This document shows positions 41,854-52,684 of a DNA stretch of 64,000 nucleotides, piece by piece. Position numbers and translations under genes: made by a program. Under the pieces are notes generated by a model. The model worked only from the letters and a program-made list of their open reading frames with translations, made no database searches and was not told where the DNA came from. Source of the stretch: Rhizophagus irregularis (lineage: Eukaryota; Glomeromycota; Glomeromycetes; Glomerales; Glomeraceae); NCBI RefSeq assembly GCF_026210795.1, contig NC_089459.1:2542001-2606000 (forward strand), read 5' to 3'. The stretch's first letter is position 1, and every line of letters begins with the position of its first letter.

Positions 41854-44770
41854 ATGATGTCGACACCAATTGCAATTTATACTCCTTCAGAGCCTACTGG
41901 ACCGCCTCCTAGGGATTTGCGTGATATGAATAATATACCATTAGTTGCGGTAATTAAGGATCTAACAGATTTTTTAACTGTCAGTGATCGCATGGTTGTT
42001 AATCGAGATGTACAAAATGCAAACTATCGTCTTAAACATGCTCTTAATTTATTAATTCATCGCTGTAGAGAAACATACGAAGAACGCGATATATTAAAAG
42101 CGGAACGCGATCGATTTCGAAAAGAACGCGATGAATTACAAGACGAACTCGAGGTTCAAACAGGTTTGTTAGGTCTTACACAAGATGAGCTAAATATCGT
42201 ACAAGATACTATTACTGGTTTAGAAGCTAATTTGGCTGAATTGGAACGTGAGTTTGGTGGTATGCGGACGACTAATCGTCGTCTTCAGCAGCAATATAAT
42301 ATTATGAGAGGAGAACGTAATAGAGCTATAGGTGAACGTAATAGAGCTATAGGCGAGCGTGATGTGGCACGAAATCGGCTTGTATATGCTAATAATCGGG
42401 TTCTTTTTGGAATTCGGACATTGGGACGTCTTAGGAATCGACTTTTCCAACAAATAGCCGCTCTGCGTATCCAAGTACAATGGTTTCGGATCAGACAATT
42501 GAACCTTCCTCCACCTCCTCTCAACCATCCACAAAATACGATATGGCTGCCGTTGGTATAGCTGCCCCTATATTTCATGGTCGGGGAAGATGAAGATCTT
42601 AATCTTTTTATTGATAACTTTTTAGGGTATATTAATACCGTTGGTATTGATCCATTGGACGATGCCGGTGCACCTCCGGGTCGGGTGCGAGCGATGGGGG
42701 TTCTTCGTAGCTGTATGAGAGATGAAGCGGCGAGGTGGTTTGATGCAGAACTTACTGGAAAAAATTGGGAACTCTCGAATATTCGGTTAGTGGCGGCTAC
42801 TGCAAATGGTGGAGCCGGTGCGTACTCGCTGAGCGTTCTTCAGAGCCTTTAGCTGTTCCTGAGGTTGCTAATGGATTACATGTTGGTACTTACTTACCCG
42901 GGTCTGATGTTGATGCATATTCAAGGATTTTAGCTAATGCGGCGAGAACCGTTGGAGAAACATTTTTCCCATCACGCGCTGATATCGTTAGAACGAATTT
43001 TAAAGTTCGAAGAGCAGTGGAGGCGTGCGGGCGGACGTCCTACTCATCAACCCGTTAATGGGTTGGGAAATCATGGAGGTCCATTTAATGCTGCTGTCCA
43101 GAATCAACCAATAGTCTTACAGGGGATTCTCCTGGATCAAGCATTTATGCATATGCGTACAAATTTTCCAACCGTCGTGGAAGAAAGACTTCAAATACGA
43201 TTTAGTAACCTTTACCAGGAACAAGATGAACCTGTTCGATCTTACTATAAGCGAGTTGAGAGGGCTGGGGATATTGTAGGATATAATCGAATTATGGTTA
43301 CCGACCAGTTCTATAGAGGACTTTTGCCGGAAAACGTTATTGAAGCTCCAGAATCGGGCGGCACTCTTAATATATTAATCGATAGATTGAGTGATCTTGA
43401 GCGACGAAAGGGCGAAATGTTCTATGGATTACAAAGGCGTCAGGGTATTGAAAAGGCTAAAAAAGAGGAATTGGCTGGCTATACTCATCCCGTCCCGACT
43501 CCACACGAAGGTGCTGTAATACAAAGGTCGACAGACGTTATTACTCAAGAACGATTACAAGAATTGCTCAAGGCACAAGCCGAGGAACTTACCAAGAATT
43601 TCCAGGCACAATTTAAACAATTACAAGCATCTAAGCCAGTTCATAAACCACCGGTCTATAGACAACAGATTAAACCTGTTCGGCCAAAGCCACGGCCACG
43701 CGTTGTTCAGGATCATCAGGATCCTGATTGGGATGATGGTTATGTAGATCATGATTTTGGTGATGACCCTGGTGACCCTGATGCTCCTGAGTGGACTAGT
43801 GAGGATGATCAACATGTTATTGATCTTATTATGGGATATGAGACGTCTAAAAGATTTCCAAAGAGACTTCAGAAGGCTAAAGATAGACGCGATGATCTGG
43901 AATTAGCCCGAGCAATGAGAAACCTCGATCTTAATGATGATGCTATGGATATTGATACTAATACCGCGAGTTTTGATGACTTGAAAATTGTTCCCGATGA
44001 GGAAGGTGGTTTTCGGATTTGTGCGGTTCGAAGTACAAAAAAAAAAGTAAACTCGGATAAGGGTGTAAGTATCTCGAAACTTCTTAAATCTGTTCCAAAA
44101 AAATCAGTTAAAATGACTCCTATTAAGATTCCTGTGAAGGTTACTAGTAGTAAGCCCACACTTATAAAAGCCGTCACCAAAAATGATTCATTAAGTTTAT
44201 TAAGGTCTGCAGATTTTAGAAAATTACTCCGCGAGATTCTTCGGGAAGAATTAAAGTCTGCTCGTAAAAGTATGGAGATTCCAGAAGACCTAGTTGAGGA
44301 AAAACAAGAAGAGGATATCAGGGGAAGATGACCCGATGGATATTGACATAGCTCGTTTGGAGAATACTAAAGATCTTTTAGCGCTGGATGGGGAGGTCAA
44401 TGGGATAGCAATTCAGTGTTTAGCAGACACTTGTGCTAACGCGTCTTTTATTCAGAGGGAAGCCGCTGAAGAATTAGGGTTGGATATCGACAAGAGTATT
44501 ACACATAACATATCCGGCGCTCCGGGTTCTGGTAGGACATTCGGCATGGTAAAAGGTGTGTCAATCAAACTAACCCCTGATTGCGTAATCACTGAGAATC
44601 TCGCGGTTTTAAGCGATTACAAGCATAGGGAGATTGGATTGAGCCGGACGTGTCTGAAACGTTACAATTATGATGTCCATGAATCACGTGAACATATCGC
44701 CCTTACTTGTAATGAGAAGAATGTTTTTATCCCGATAGTTTCTGACGTGAATCGAGGAGACAAAAAATAG
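41854..44770 (+). pseudogene. Gag-like protein with retropepsin-like domain in the Polinton
   Basis: About 970 codons over several frames. N-terminus: acidic/neutral head, then a long coiled coil (about 75-220) with a duplicated RNRAIGE motif. Capsid-like region from 42555: AAPIFHGRG, DEDLNLFIDNFLGYINT, RSCMRDEAARWFDAELTGKNWEL. Next comes MRTNFPTVVEERLQIRFSNLYQEQDEPVRSYYKRV, as in retroelement Gag. A Pro/Lys linker and acidic stretch follow. A retropepsin-like end has IQCLADTCANASFIQREAAEEL (D-T-C-A-N in place of D-S/T-G-A, 44413-44478) and HREIGLSR. Shifts near 42545, 42585, 42830, 42990 and 44325. No RT, RNase H or LTR accompanies it; it abuts the ATPase start and ends 14 bp from the integrase gene, so it reads as a resident gene. 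Confidence 0.65.
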
Positions 44771-44784
44771 GGAATATTTATTTT

Positions 44785-45895
44785 TTATTCCCAAAACTTG
44801 CGGATTAAGGCAGGGACATCCTCCTCCAACCGGTCAGCGGGTTCCCAAGTGGCTTCGGTATCTGGGTATCGTTCCCACTTGACTAGATACTGGTCTTGAC
44901 CCTTCCTGATGCGATGCCGGAGTATCCGCTCAGGTACAAATCTTTCGGGTTGCCCTCTTATCACGGAGTCAGGTGGGGGATGTTCATTTTCTGGAACAAT
45001 CTGCAACTCTTTTCAGGTGTACGCACATTTGGATACACCTAGACGCCCGTGTGGTCCATCAAGAAGATACGTAGGAGGCTGTTCGGGTGAGAGGATCATT
45101 TTTTTGATGACACGGATATTGGGATTCCATCTTATGTCACCTGTACGAAATTTTCCATGGAGTTTATTCCCGAGTACTGAAATAGGTTCGTCTAACTTGA
45201 CTCGGACATGTGTTCCTTCAGAGAGAAGTTCCGTCTTTTTTGACACTTTGGGTGACCCTGTCGGAATGTCTGGGGGATTTCTCTGCCAGATTTCATCTAT
45301 TTTATTAACTACATCACGGAAATCTTCTAACCATTCCACGGATGTCACCCCGGTCTTCAACTCCTGTGCCACCATTCGTTTTAGGAGAGGTTCCTGGATT
45401 GCTTGGATGGCTCGTTCAGCGTATGATTGCTGTTTGTGTCTTCCTGGTTCGCCGAACCTCATCATCACCCTAGGCTGTTCAGGAAAAAATCACGTACCTG
45501 ATCATTGGTGAATTCTGATCCGGAGTCTGTCTCTATTCGATGTGTTGGTGGCTTAATGCGATTTCTTCTGTAGATTTTAACAAATCCATTGAGAACCTTA
45601 TTTGCGGTTTTATCCTTTAGGGGCTCTGCATCGACTTGTTTACCCGCGACTTCCACCACTACGAGGAAATAGTGGAATCCTTTGGGGTCGACTGGCATCT
45701 CTGCAAGATCTGCCTGATGTGTTGCATTTGGTTTCCATACAACTACTCGTGGACGCTCTGATGACTTCTCCTTTAGGGGCTTTTTATATAGGTTGTAGTG
45801 CTCCTCACCTTTTAGAATTCGTGCCGGTCTCTGGAGAGATTGTAGTATTTGTAGTAATTCTCTAAATGCGACATATTACGACAAATTAAAGGAAA
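44785..45895 (-). pseudogene. Polinton integrase with C-terminal chromodomain
   Basis: Retroviral-type DDE integrase that inserts the element. Reading leftwards from about 45895: LYKKPLKEK, ADLAEMPVD (first Asp), IETDSGSEFTNDQ (second Asp) and SYAERAIQAI (Glu), then a C-terminal part with HVRVKLDEP. The final chromodomain is RILRHRIRKGQDQYLVKWERYPDTEATWEPADRL (44820-44925), expected to bind methylated histone and guide integration. Lesions: 1-bp shift near 45467 and in-frame TGA 45010-45012 (CAYT stop KELQ, likely from CGA). No ATG is in frame at the N-terminus; an ATG in another frame at 45880-45882 (MSHLENYYKYYN) may be the original start before an indel. The H-H-C-C zinc domain is not visible. 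Confidence 0.85.
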
Positions 45896-45918
45896 GATTT
45901 CGGACTTCAAATCTTAAG

Positions 45919-46239
45919 ATGACATGATTTTACTGCCTAAAGTGTAAGAAGGAAACCGAGACTGCTAGTGAAATACAAGATATGACCACAAATGGCCGCT
46001 ATCGTTTACATGGCGACTGTGTAGTTTGTGGGATGCATAAGAATACTTTTACTGGGATAGACTGGGTTATCAAAAAGAAAACCAAGGAGAAGAAAAAAGA
46101 AACTGCGGCTAAAAGACATCAGACGGCGTACAATCGGCAATGCAAAAAACTCGGGCAGAAAATCTTAGATTCTGATGACACGTGTAAGCAGTGTATTGAT
46201 AAATGCCTTAAGGAGGCAAAAAAGAGGAAGACGGATTAG
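45919..46239 (+). pseudogene. zinc-ribbon protein (DUF5679-like), TGA at codon 3
   Basis: From the ATG at 45919 the frame reads M-T-stop-F-Y-C-L-K-C-K-K-E-T-E, then TTNGRYRLHGDCVVCGMHKNTF. The two C-x-x-C pairs about 35 residues apart and the N-G-R between them match the small zinc ribbon found in many DNA viruses and Polinton-type elements. TGA at 45925-45927 is probably a mutated CGA. Without it, translation could restart only at 45982, which lacks the first C-x-x-C. A very basic tail (KKKTKEKKKETAAKRH) and two more Cys pairs (CKQCIDKC) follow. A nucleic-acid-binding or structural role is inferred. Confidence 0.65.
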
Positions 46240-46248
46240 TACCGCCTT

Positions 46249-46764
46249 CTAAAAGTATTCCTCATCATCTGAGTCATCGAGAGATACCTCTCCATCATCT
46301 GATTCATCATCCGAGTCATCAGGAGTGCGACCTTCCTTAAGCAATTGGATGTCGTACGTTATTTGAGTCCATTTCTCCCAGTCAGACTCTTGCGTTATAA
46401 AGCCGCATCTGAGGAGTGCTCTTTCTATTACTACCATCCCTGCAAACCTGGTGTATTTTTTCTGATCGGCTTCATTGAAATTGTCAATGGCTTCTTTGTA
46501 GTAGTCTACTGCCTGTTTGTATACCTCTTCGGCTTCTTTATGCCGCTTCCACAACTCGGCTTTACAACAGTTATACCAGAGTCTGTTAATCTTGAGATGT
46601 TTTCCGAATTCTTTAACCGGAAGGTTTCTGACCATCTCTGCTACTATGTCCGAGTCATTGAGGGGTGATGCCTGAATTTGGATCCATTTACGGATTCCAT
46701 AGATGTCTACAAGATCAAGCCCGAGGTCTTCGGCAAGAGAAGTGGCGGCGTGTAAGTTTATCAT
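46249..46764 (-). CDS. hypothetical 171-aa acidic-tail Polinton protein
   Basis: An intact frame starting at 46764 (MINLHAATSLAEDLGLDL), the last gene before the right TIR and convergent with the zinc-ribbon gene (10-bp gap). The helical centre (KAELWKRHKEAEEVYKQAVDYYKEAIDNFNEADQ) looks TPR-like. The last 30 residues are mostly Asp/Glu/Ser (DDSDDESDDGEVSLDDSDDEEYF). No family was recognised. It is driven by the TIR-edge motif. Confidence 0.55.
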   Translation of the reverse strand: MINLHAATSLAEDLGLDLVDIYGIRKWIQIQASPLNDSDIVAEMVRNLPVKEFGKHLKINRLWYNCCKAELWKRHKEAEEVYKQAVDYYKEAIDNFNEADQKKYTRFAGMVVIERALLRCGFITQESDWEKWTQITYDIQLLKEGRTPDDSDDESDDGEVSLDDSDDEEYF

Positions 46765-46787
46765 TGTATGTTACTTATAGTTACCTA

Positions 46788-46795
46788 ATCTTCAA
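46788..46795 (-). promoter_or_regulatory. TTGAAGAT promoter-like motif at right TIR edge
   Basis: On the minus strand TTGAAGAT lies 23 bp before the ATG at 46764. It is the mirror copy of the motif at 24242. Confidence 0.5.
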
Positions 46796-46823
46796 TTGCC
46801 GAATATATTTTTTCTGACGGGGG

Positions 46824-49800
46824 TAGTGATCCCGGGCGAAACCGAAATATTTAGTCATGTGACGAAACCGAAATTGTTTCGTCAATGCATTTCAAATTAC
46901 GAAATTCCGAAATATTTCGTCACATGACTAAACCGAAATTATGACTAAACTGAAAAATATATTTTTAGTTTTTTTTTTTATTTTACAAATATATCGACAC
47001 GTTTTCAAACACAATTTAGTAAAATTTATTAAATATTATACATACAATATGCTAAAATATTAACAAATAAACACAGCTTTATAACAATATTATTATATTA
47101 TACACCATAAAATAATCCCTCTCACGATAGTGACGATACCATAATCTTTCATCCCATATGAATAAAATTGTACCAATCCTTTTATAGATTTCTATATACC
47201 AACACGATGCATTCTATATCTAACTTACCAAACTTACCATCCCTCATAAATCAACTAATCCATCAAATCTAACTATAATCTTTACAAGTCACAATTTCGG
47301 CCCTCGGCGTACTTTAATGTCCTCGTAACTAAATCTATAATTACTCTAACTACAAAACCTTCCCGAGTCACAATTTCTGCCTTCAGCATACTTTGAACGT
47401 CCTAAAGTTAAACTGTTGTTTAGTAACCGACTACTACTATATCTGCGAAATTGTCAGATTACTCTAACTTCCAAGTTAGATTAGACGAAGACGAATTTTG
47501 AGTTGAAAAAAATTGATCATCTGATCAATATTATATTGGATTATCATGTAGCACAGTTTTGATTACGGACTGTGAAACTTTAATTATCGTTATGATCAAA
47601 TCAACGATAATCAATAACTGTTAAAATAGAAAAAAAACCCACGAGGCACGACCGCACGAGATACCAAATGACTTTATATATTGCCAAAAGTCACGTCAAT
47701 GTATTACTTTCGCTGTTTTGCTATATTCATAAACGTTCAATATTCTATAAAAAATGGACACTCCAACTGAACAACAAAAGAAGAAAGGTGGTCGTCCTCA
47801 AAGAAGTATGGGAGACACATGGTAAGAAACCGCTCAAGCTGCGGTACTATTTTTCGGCCAAATGTAATTATTGTAGGACATATTGGCCTCGTGGTCATCC
47901 AAATGAGCTAGAAGATCACCTAGCAAACAACTGTAGAGAAGTTCCAGAACTTGTTCATTCGTTCTACTTAGGTGTAGTTTCTGCGCGGGATTTTGGAAGG
48001 GAAGATACCTTTTCTTCGCCAGAAAATAGTAAAAAAAGAAAAACTCAGGTGGACCAGCGGGAGTTGACTGATTGGTTTGAGTCAACTAACATAAATTCTC
48101 AAAAAAAGGCTTCTATTACTCGTGCTCTTGTGCGCGCATTTATATGTTGTGGTATTCCGTTCTCAATTATTGAGAATCCATTTTTTATTGAATTTCTTCA
48201 CGAAATGAGACCAGGATATGAGCCTCCAACAAGCGAATTGCTAAGTGGTAGGCTTTTAAATCAAGAAACAGCAAGAATTAATGACAAGATTAAGGAGATC
48301 ATTAAAAATTCTGAGAATTTAACACTTGGTAAGTTTTGTTATCAAATGAATTTACAAAAATTTTTAAAATTTTAAATTCTAACTGTTTAACTCTTTAACT
48401 CTTTAAGCACTTGATGGCTGGACAAATCCGAATGGTGTTTCTGTTTATAACTATGTAATCCTAACTCCTGATCGAGAACAATACCTTTATGCTCTTCATG
48501 ACTACTCAGGCGATCATCATACAGGAGATTTTCTTGCAGGCCAAATTACGGATATTATCAAAAAAATTGGCCCTGAAAAAGTTTCTGCATTAGTTACTGA
48601 TAATGCCGCGAATTGCGTTAAAGCAAGGGAAATTGTTACGAACCAATTTCCAAACATTATTGATCTTCGGTGCATTGCTCATTTCGTCAATTTAGTAACC
48701 AAACAGATTATGGGTATGTTTCAAATTCTATAAAATAATTATGAATTATTGTTAAAAATTCATCTTTTTAACCTTTTTTTTTAATTTTAGAACATGATTT
48801 GGCTAAAATAACGATCAGTGGCTGTAATCAGATTACATCATTCTTTAAACGTTCTCATATAGTAGGAAAATTGTTGACCGATGCTACTACTACATTACAA
48901 ATCGTAGGAGGAGGGCTTAAAACATACTGTGAAACAAGATGGACTTCCATGTATGAAGCTGTAAGTTCCGTATCTCGTTTACGAATGGCACTAGAACATG
49001 TGAGTTTATTTCAATATCTATAAATTCTTATTTTGTTATTGTAATATTACTGATTATTAATAATATTTTGTAAAATATTTATAGGTTTTGAAGAATAATC
49101 CTAATGAAATCACAAATAAAAGTGTTAGACGAAATATTCGAAGCTCGGAATTTTTCTCAAACGTTGATAAATTAACCAAAGTTCTAAAGCCGATTAAAAC
49201 TGCAATTACCTTACTTGAAAGTGCTAATGCAAACCTTGCCGATTGCTTTCTTCAATTGATTTTAATAGCAAATACTATTAAAAAATTACCTTCTCGAGGA
49301 ATGGTAGAATTTCATCAACATTGTATCGAATCATTTAACAAATATTGGGACAAGTTTGATCCAAAAATCTATATTTTGGCATATTTTTTACATCCTGCCT
49401 ATCGCGGTTAGTAAAATCCTAATTTTTTAATGAAATTATTTATTAAAAGAAAATAAATTGATTTTTTTATAAATATTTAATAGCACGTGGGTTAAAAGCA
49501 GTATATTGGAAAACTATCACTACTACCGCGGCTCAGATTTGGCAAAATAATGGTGGTGACAGGAGGTCATGTAATCGTCTTTTGGCACAAATGCGTAATT
49601 ATGAATTGCGAAAGAGTCCATATAATCAAGAGTTTGATAGCCATCTTGAAACACCAATGAGTTGGTGGCTTACAATCAAAGACAAGTATGATTATCTTCC
49701 TGCATTGGCTATAATGGTGTTTTCTATCACTCCACATAGTGCAGGATGCGAAAGAATTTTTTCCACTCTTGGCTGGTTATATGGTACACGACGGCAACGA

Positions 49801-50559
49801 TTAGGACTTTTAAAGGGTTGAGGCTATGGCAAAAATTCGGTCGTTTTACGTATCTAATATTAAAAATGAGCTTGCTTATGTTAGTCAACAATATACAGAG
49901 GATGAAGTGCATGAAATGATTAATGATTCAACATTTTTACAATTTGAAGAGGAGGAAGATGAAATTGATAATAGAAGAAATATTCCTATTTCAGAAATTC
50001 CTAATCATGAAGTACGGGTTTTGATTATTGAAGAAATGTTTAATTTAAAAAATGCAGTAAAATGTTTGAATAATGATGGTGAAAATTCGGATGACAGTGA
50101 TATTAATGATGATGTTAATGAAACTGATGGTAAAGATGAACTAGACGATAGTGATGAAAATGTAGAAATGGAAAGTAATTATGATGTTGAAGAATTAATT
50201 CAACAATATTCAATTGATAATGAATTAGAAGGAGACACTTTATAATCAATTTTATATTAGAAATCGTATTTTTTTCACATGCTTATAACTTTTTTGATAA
50301 TAATATGTTGAAAATTGTGTTACATTTTCTTTGAAATTTATTAAAATTATACATATACTAAACGTAAAATAAAATAATTATATTATAATTGGCTAGTTTA
50401 CTAAACCTTAAATACTATGTTGTACTATAAATATATTTCGTCATTTCGGATATACATTTAAGTTTCGGAATAAGTTTAGGTTTCGGAATTAATTTATCCT
50501 TCAAAAAAAAAAGACGAAATATTTCGGATTGAAAAAAATAGTTTCGCCCGGTATCACTA
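46824..50559 (+). mobile_element. hAT transposon, 3.7 kb, nearly complete
   Basis: Termini TAGTGATCCCGGGCGAAAC and the complement of TAGTGATACCGGGCGAAAC, with an 8-bp duplication GACGGGGG (46816-46823, 50560-50567) inside the Polinton TIR. Subterminal blocks of gacgaaaccgaaat and gaaatatttcgtcacatgac form inverted repeats at 46840-46930. One multi-exon transposase gene is present. The 46932-47750 leader is AT-rich without another gene. Confidence 0.92.
47754..50245 (+). pseudogene. hAT transposase, 5 exons, 1-bp lesions
   Basis: Cut-and-paste transposase. Exons with consistent phase: 47754-48328, 48409-48713, 48791-48999, 49085-49406 and 49484-50245. BED-type zinc finger: C-N-Y-C...H-L-A-N-N-C near 47865-47935. 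Catalytic-core landmarks: ALDGWTNPNG (Asp), LVTDNAANC (Asp) and RCIAHFVNLV. The hAT C-terminal dimerisation domain is SWWLTIKDKYDYLPALAIMV...SAGCERIFSTLGWLYGTRR. An acidic tail ends EGDTL. Start ATG 47754 (MDTPTEQQKKKGGRPQ) needs a 1-bp shift near 47812 to join the zinc-finger frame. A second shift lies near 49815 (LGLLK to VEAMAKIRS). Two small repairs would give a full protein, so this is a young copy. Confidence 0.85.
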
Positions 50560-51013
50560 GACGGGGGTAAGTGGTCATGGAGTTCGGGTGCCATAGTTCG
50601 GGTGCCATAGTTCGGACATAGGGAATCATACTTGGAGGGTCTAGGTGAAAGATATAAAGGGTAATCATAGCGCGAATCGGGTTTTGGGGTCTGAGGGGCT
50701 TGACTAAGGCTGCCATAGTATTATTATAAGATTTTTCGTACTATGGCAGATACTATGGCAGGAGATTCTGTTTGATTTCGGCTTTATTCGCGTTTTTATT
50801 CCATTTTTAAGTAGTCTGCCATAGTTGCCATAGTTGTCATAGTAAGTTATATATAAGAAAAAATGTAGAAAAAAAAATAAGTGGAAAAATACCGTGGCAG
50901 ACCATGGTACTGTGGCAGGTAAACCTGCCCCACGGAAGGGGGATGTAGGTACTGCGAGGCCGTGGCCGAGGTGGAGGAACGTAGTGACTACACTACCAGC
51001 CCGACGACCCTCT

Positions 51014-52228
51014 TTTATTTGCCTTTAAAGCTTCTTGCAGACTTTTCCAAAGTATTTCACCTTCACTATCAGGCTGAAAAGAAGATTTCTTTTCTACCAA
51101 CAATAACATTCCTGATTTATAAAGATTTGCTAAATTGTCTCTATCAGATAAAGGATCTGGTGCTTTTGTCCAAAATTCGATCATATGTTGTTTTTTTGTA
51201 AATGGAGTAATATTAATACAACCAGAGGCACGAAACATTGCTGCCGTACATGCACCTAATTCTTTTTCTTGAAACTGATAATTAGCTGAATAGATTTGAA
51301 ATAAAATATTAGGAAATTGAATTATTGTATTATTTTGTTCGTACCAATTCTTAAATAATTTTGACCAATCTGAAAATGGACTGGCAATTTTACGAGTTTT
51401 TATTTGTTGTCTAAATATAATATTCAACTTATCAATATCATTCCAATCATTGCTCGTACATGTGATTGAATTATTTCTTAACTTGTCCAATTCTTGTTGA
51501 ACATATGAATTGGTAATTCCAAATAAAGCTGCCCCGTCAAACTTGTTAAGAATATTAATAGACTTCCAAATTTCGTCGGGAGTAATTCCTTCGTTATGGT
51601 ATTGATTAATATCGCCATCATAAACATCTAAATTACAATTATCTTCTATAGATTGTACAAAAAGTGATTGTTTGCCCTTATATTTTGTTATAAGTGTAGA
51701 AAGAAATCCTGGACCAGCACCGTAACAACCTTTATGAGATGAAATACCAATTTGACTAACCACAATTAAAATTCGATCTATACGAATAAAAATTGGAATA
51801 AATAAAATATCAGACAATAATTCATTAATAATTATTTCATCATCAAATCCCATAACAACCATTCCCGAATACTCTGTCTTATTCTTTCTAAAAACTTGTT
51901 TATACGTGTTGTTAATAGCTGCAGAAGCCGATTGTTGAATTCCAGAATCTTTGCCATTACAAAGACAACGAAAACTTAGCTTGTGTGTTTGTTTATTATC
52001 AAGAATTGTTATTGCAAAGTTCTCATCATTTAAACAGCAATTAATAAACATAAACATTCGATAGGGTATTGCTTTAATGCAGATTTGATTAGACTTAACG
52101 CTAGTTTCGCTAGTTTGGTCAAATTTGCGTGGTTTCCACCAATATCGTGCATGAATACCATAATGTAAGTCTTGTATAATATCTCCCTTGGCTAGAAGAG
52201 TTATTGTATACTGTTTTTTTTTACTCAT
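51014..52228 (-). pseudogene. outer transposon transposase, N-terminal part
   Basis: A single open exon of about 405 residues, starting at ATG 52228 (MSKKKQYTITLLAKGDI); an in-frame ATG 36 bp further upstream is also possible. It has no recognised domain. A C-x-C pair (FRCLCNGKDSG), a Gly-rich GCYGAGPGFLS stretch and a long helical end (DREGEILWKSLQEALKANKRG-like) are visible. The frame runs into the Polinton at 51008; removing it with one CCTCT copy continues into RGIDGKIRILSIIAEN at 23765. It is the 5' half of the gene at 21176-23765. Many such long N-terminal regions bind termini, but that is inference. Confidence 0.6.
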
Positions 52229-52479
52229 TAGAAAAATTTTAATATAAAGAACGGAACATTCCAAAAAACGGTTTTTTTATTAATACAAAGCCCGTAAAAT
52301 TAATTATAGATTGCCGATCATTTTATCCTAATGAGTGACGATTTATCCCTTAAATTAAAATTTAAGTATATTATAGATATATTTTTTATATACTTAAAAT
52401 ATTCTTATAATATATTTCATAATATATTTTAAGTATATTTTAAGTATGTAAAAAATATACTTATAATAATCTTATAATA

Positions 52480-52684
52480 TACTTAAATTTTAATTTAAAT
52501 ATAATTTAAATATATTTTAAGTATATGGGCAAAAATTAAATATATTAGACATATATTTTAAGATAATTTTAAGTATATTTTAGATATATTAAAAATATAT
52601 TATAAGTATTTTGCAATTTTTAATAAATTAAGTATATTTTAAATATATTTTAAGTATATTTTAAGTATAATACTTTTTATAGGG
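52480..52684 (-). repeat. right TIR of the outer DDE transposon
   Basis: Complement of the left TIR (20571-20770), ending ATACTTTTTATAGGG. The 52265-52480 stretch between the gene and this TIR is AT-rich and extends the tacttaaaatat-type repetition further than on the left. Confidence 0.8.

Larger units (their letters stand above)
23771..51008. mobile_element. Polinton/Maverick element with three later insertions
   Basis: Inverted terminal repeats (23771-24262 and 46775-51008) enclose a family-B DNA polymerase, a retroviral-type integrase with chromodomain and a packaging ATPase, the diagnostic Polinton set. The target duplication is CCTCT (23766-23770, 51009-51013), 5 bp rather than the usual 6. 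It sits in the coding sequence of the outer transposase, whose frame rejoins exactly when the element is removed. Without the LINE, hAT and MITE insertions it measures about 15.1 kb, a normal Polinton size. Base composition is clearly less AT-rich than the surroundings. All large genes carry lesions, so it is not mobile by itself. Confidence 0.92.
46775..51008 (-). repeat. Polinton right TIR, split by a hAT element
   Basis: Two parts, 46775-46823 and 50568-51008, together 490 bp once one copy of GACGGGGG is removed, matching the left TIR almost base for base and ending CCCGACGAC. The hAT insertion lies between. Confidence 0.9.
20571..52684 (-). mobile_element. DDE transposon with ~200-bp AT-rich TIRs, split by a Polinton
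   Basis: The ends begin CCTATAAAAAGTATT (left) and CCCTATAAAAAGTATT (right, complemented) and stay alignable for about 200 bp. Both sides are flanked by CTTT inside repeat A, and copy 1 of that repeat shows the empty site. Minus the 27.2-kb Polinton the element is about 4.9 kb and carries one intron-containing gene on the minus strand. The superfamily was not recognised. Confidence 0.82.

Noticed and set aside
23771-51008. Endogenous large DNA virus fragment instead of a Polinton
   Set aside because: Complete TIRs, a target duplication, integrase and ~15-kb size fit a transposing Polinton; no further virus core genes are present.
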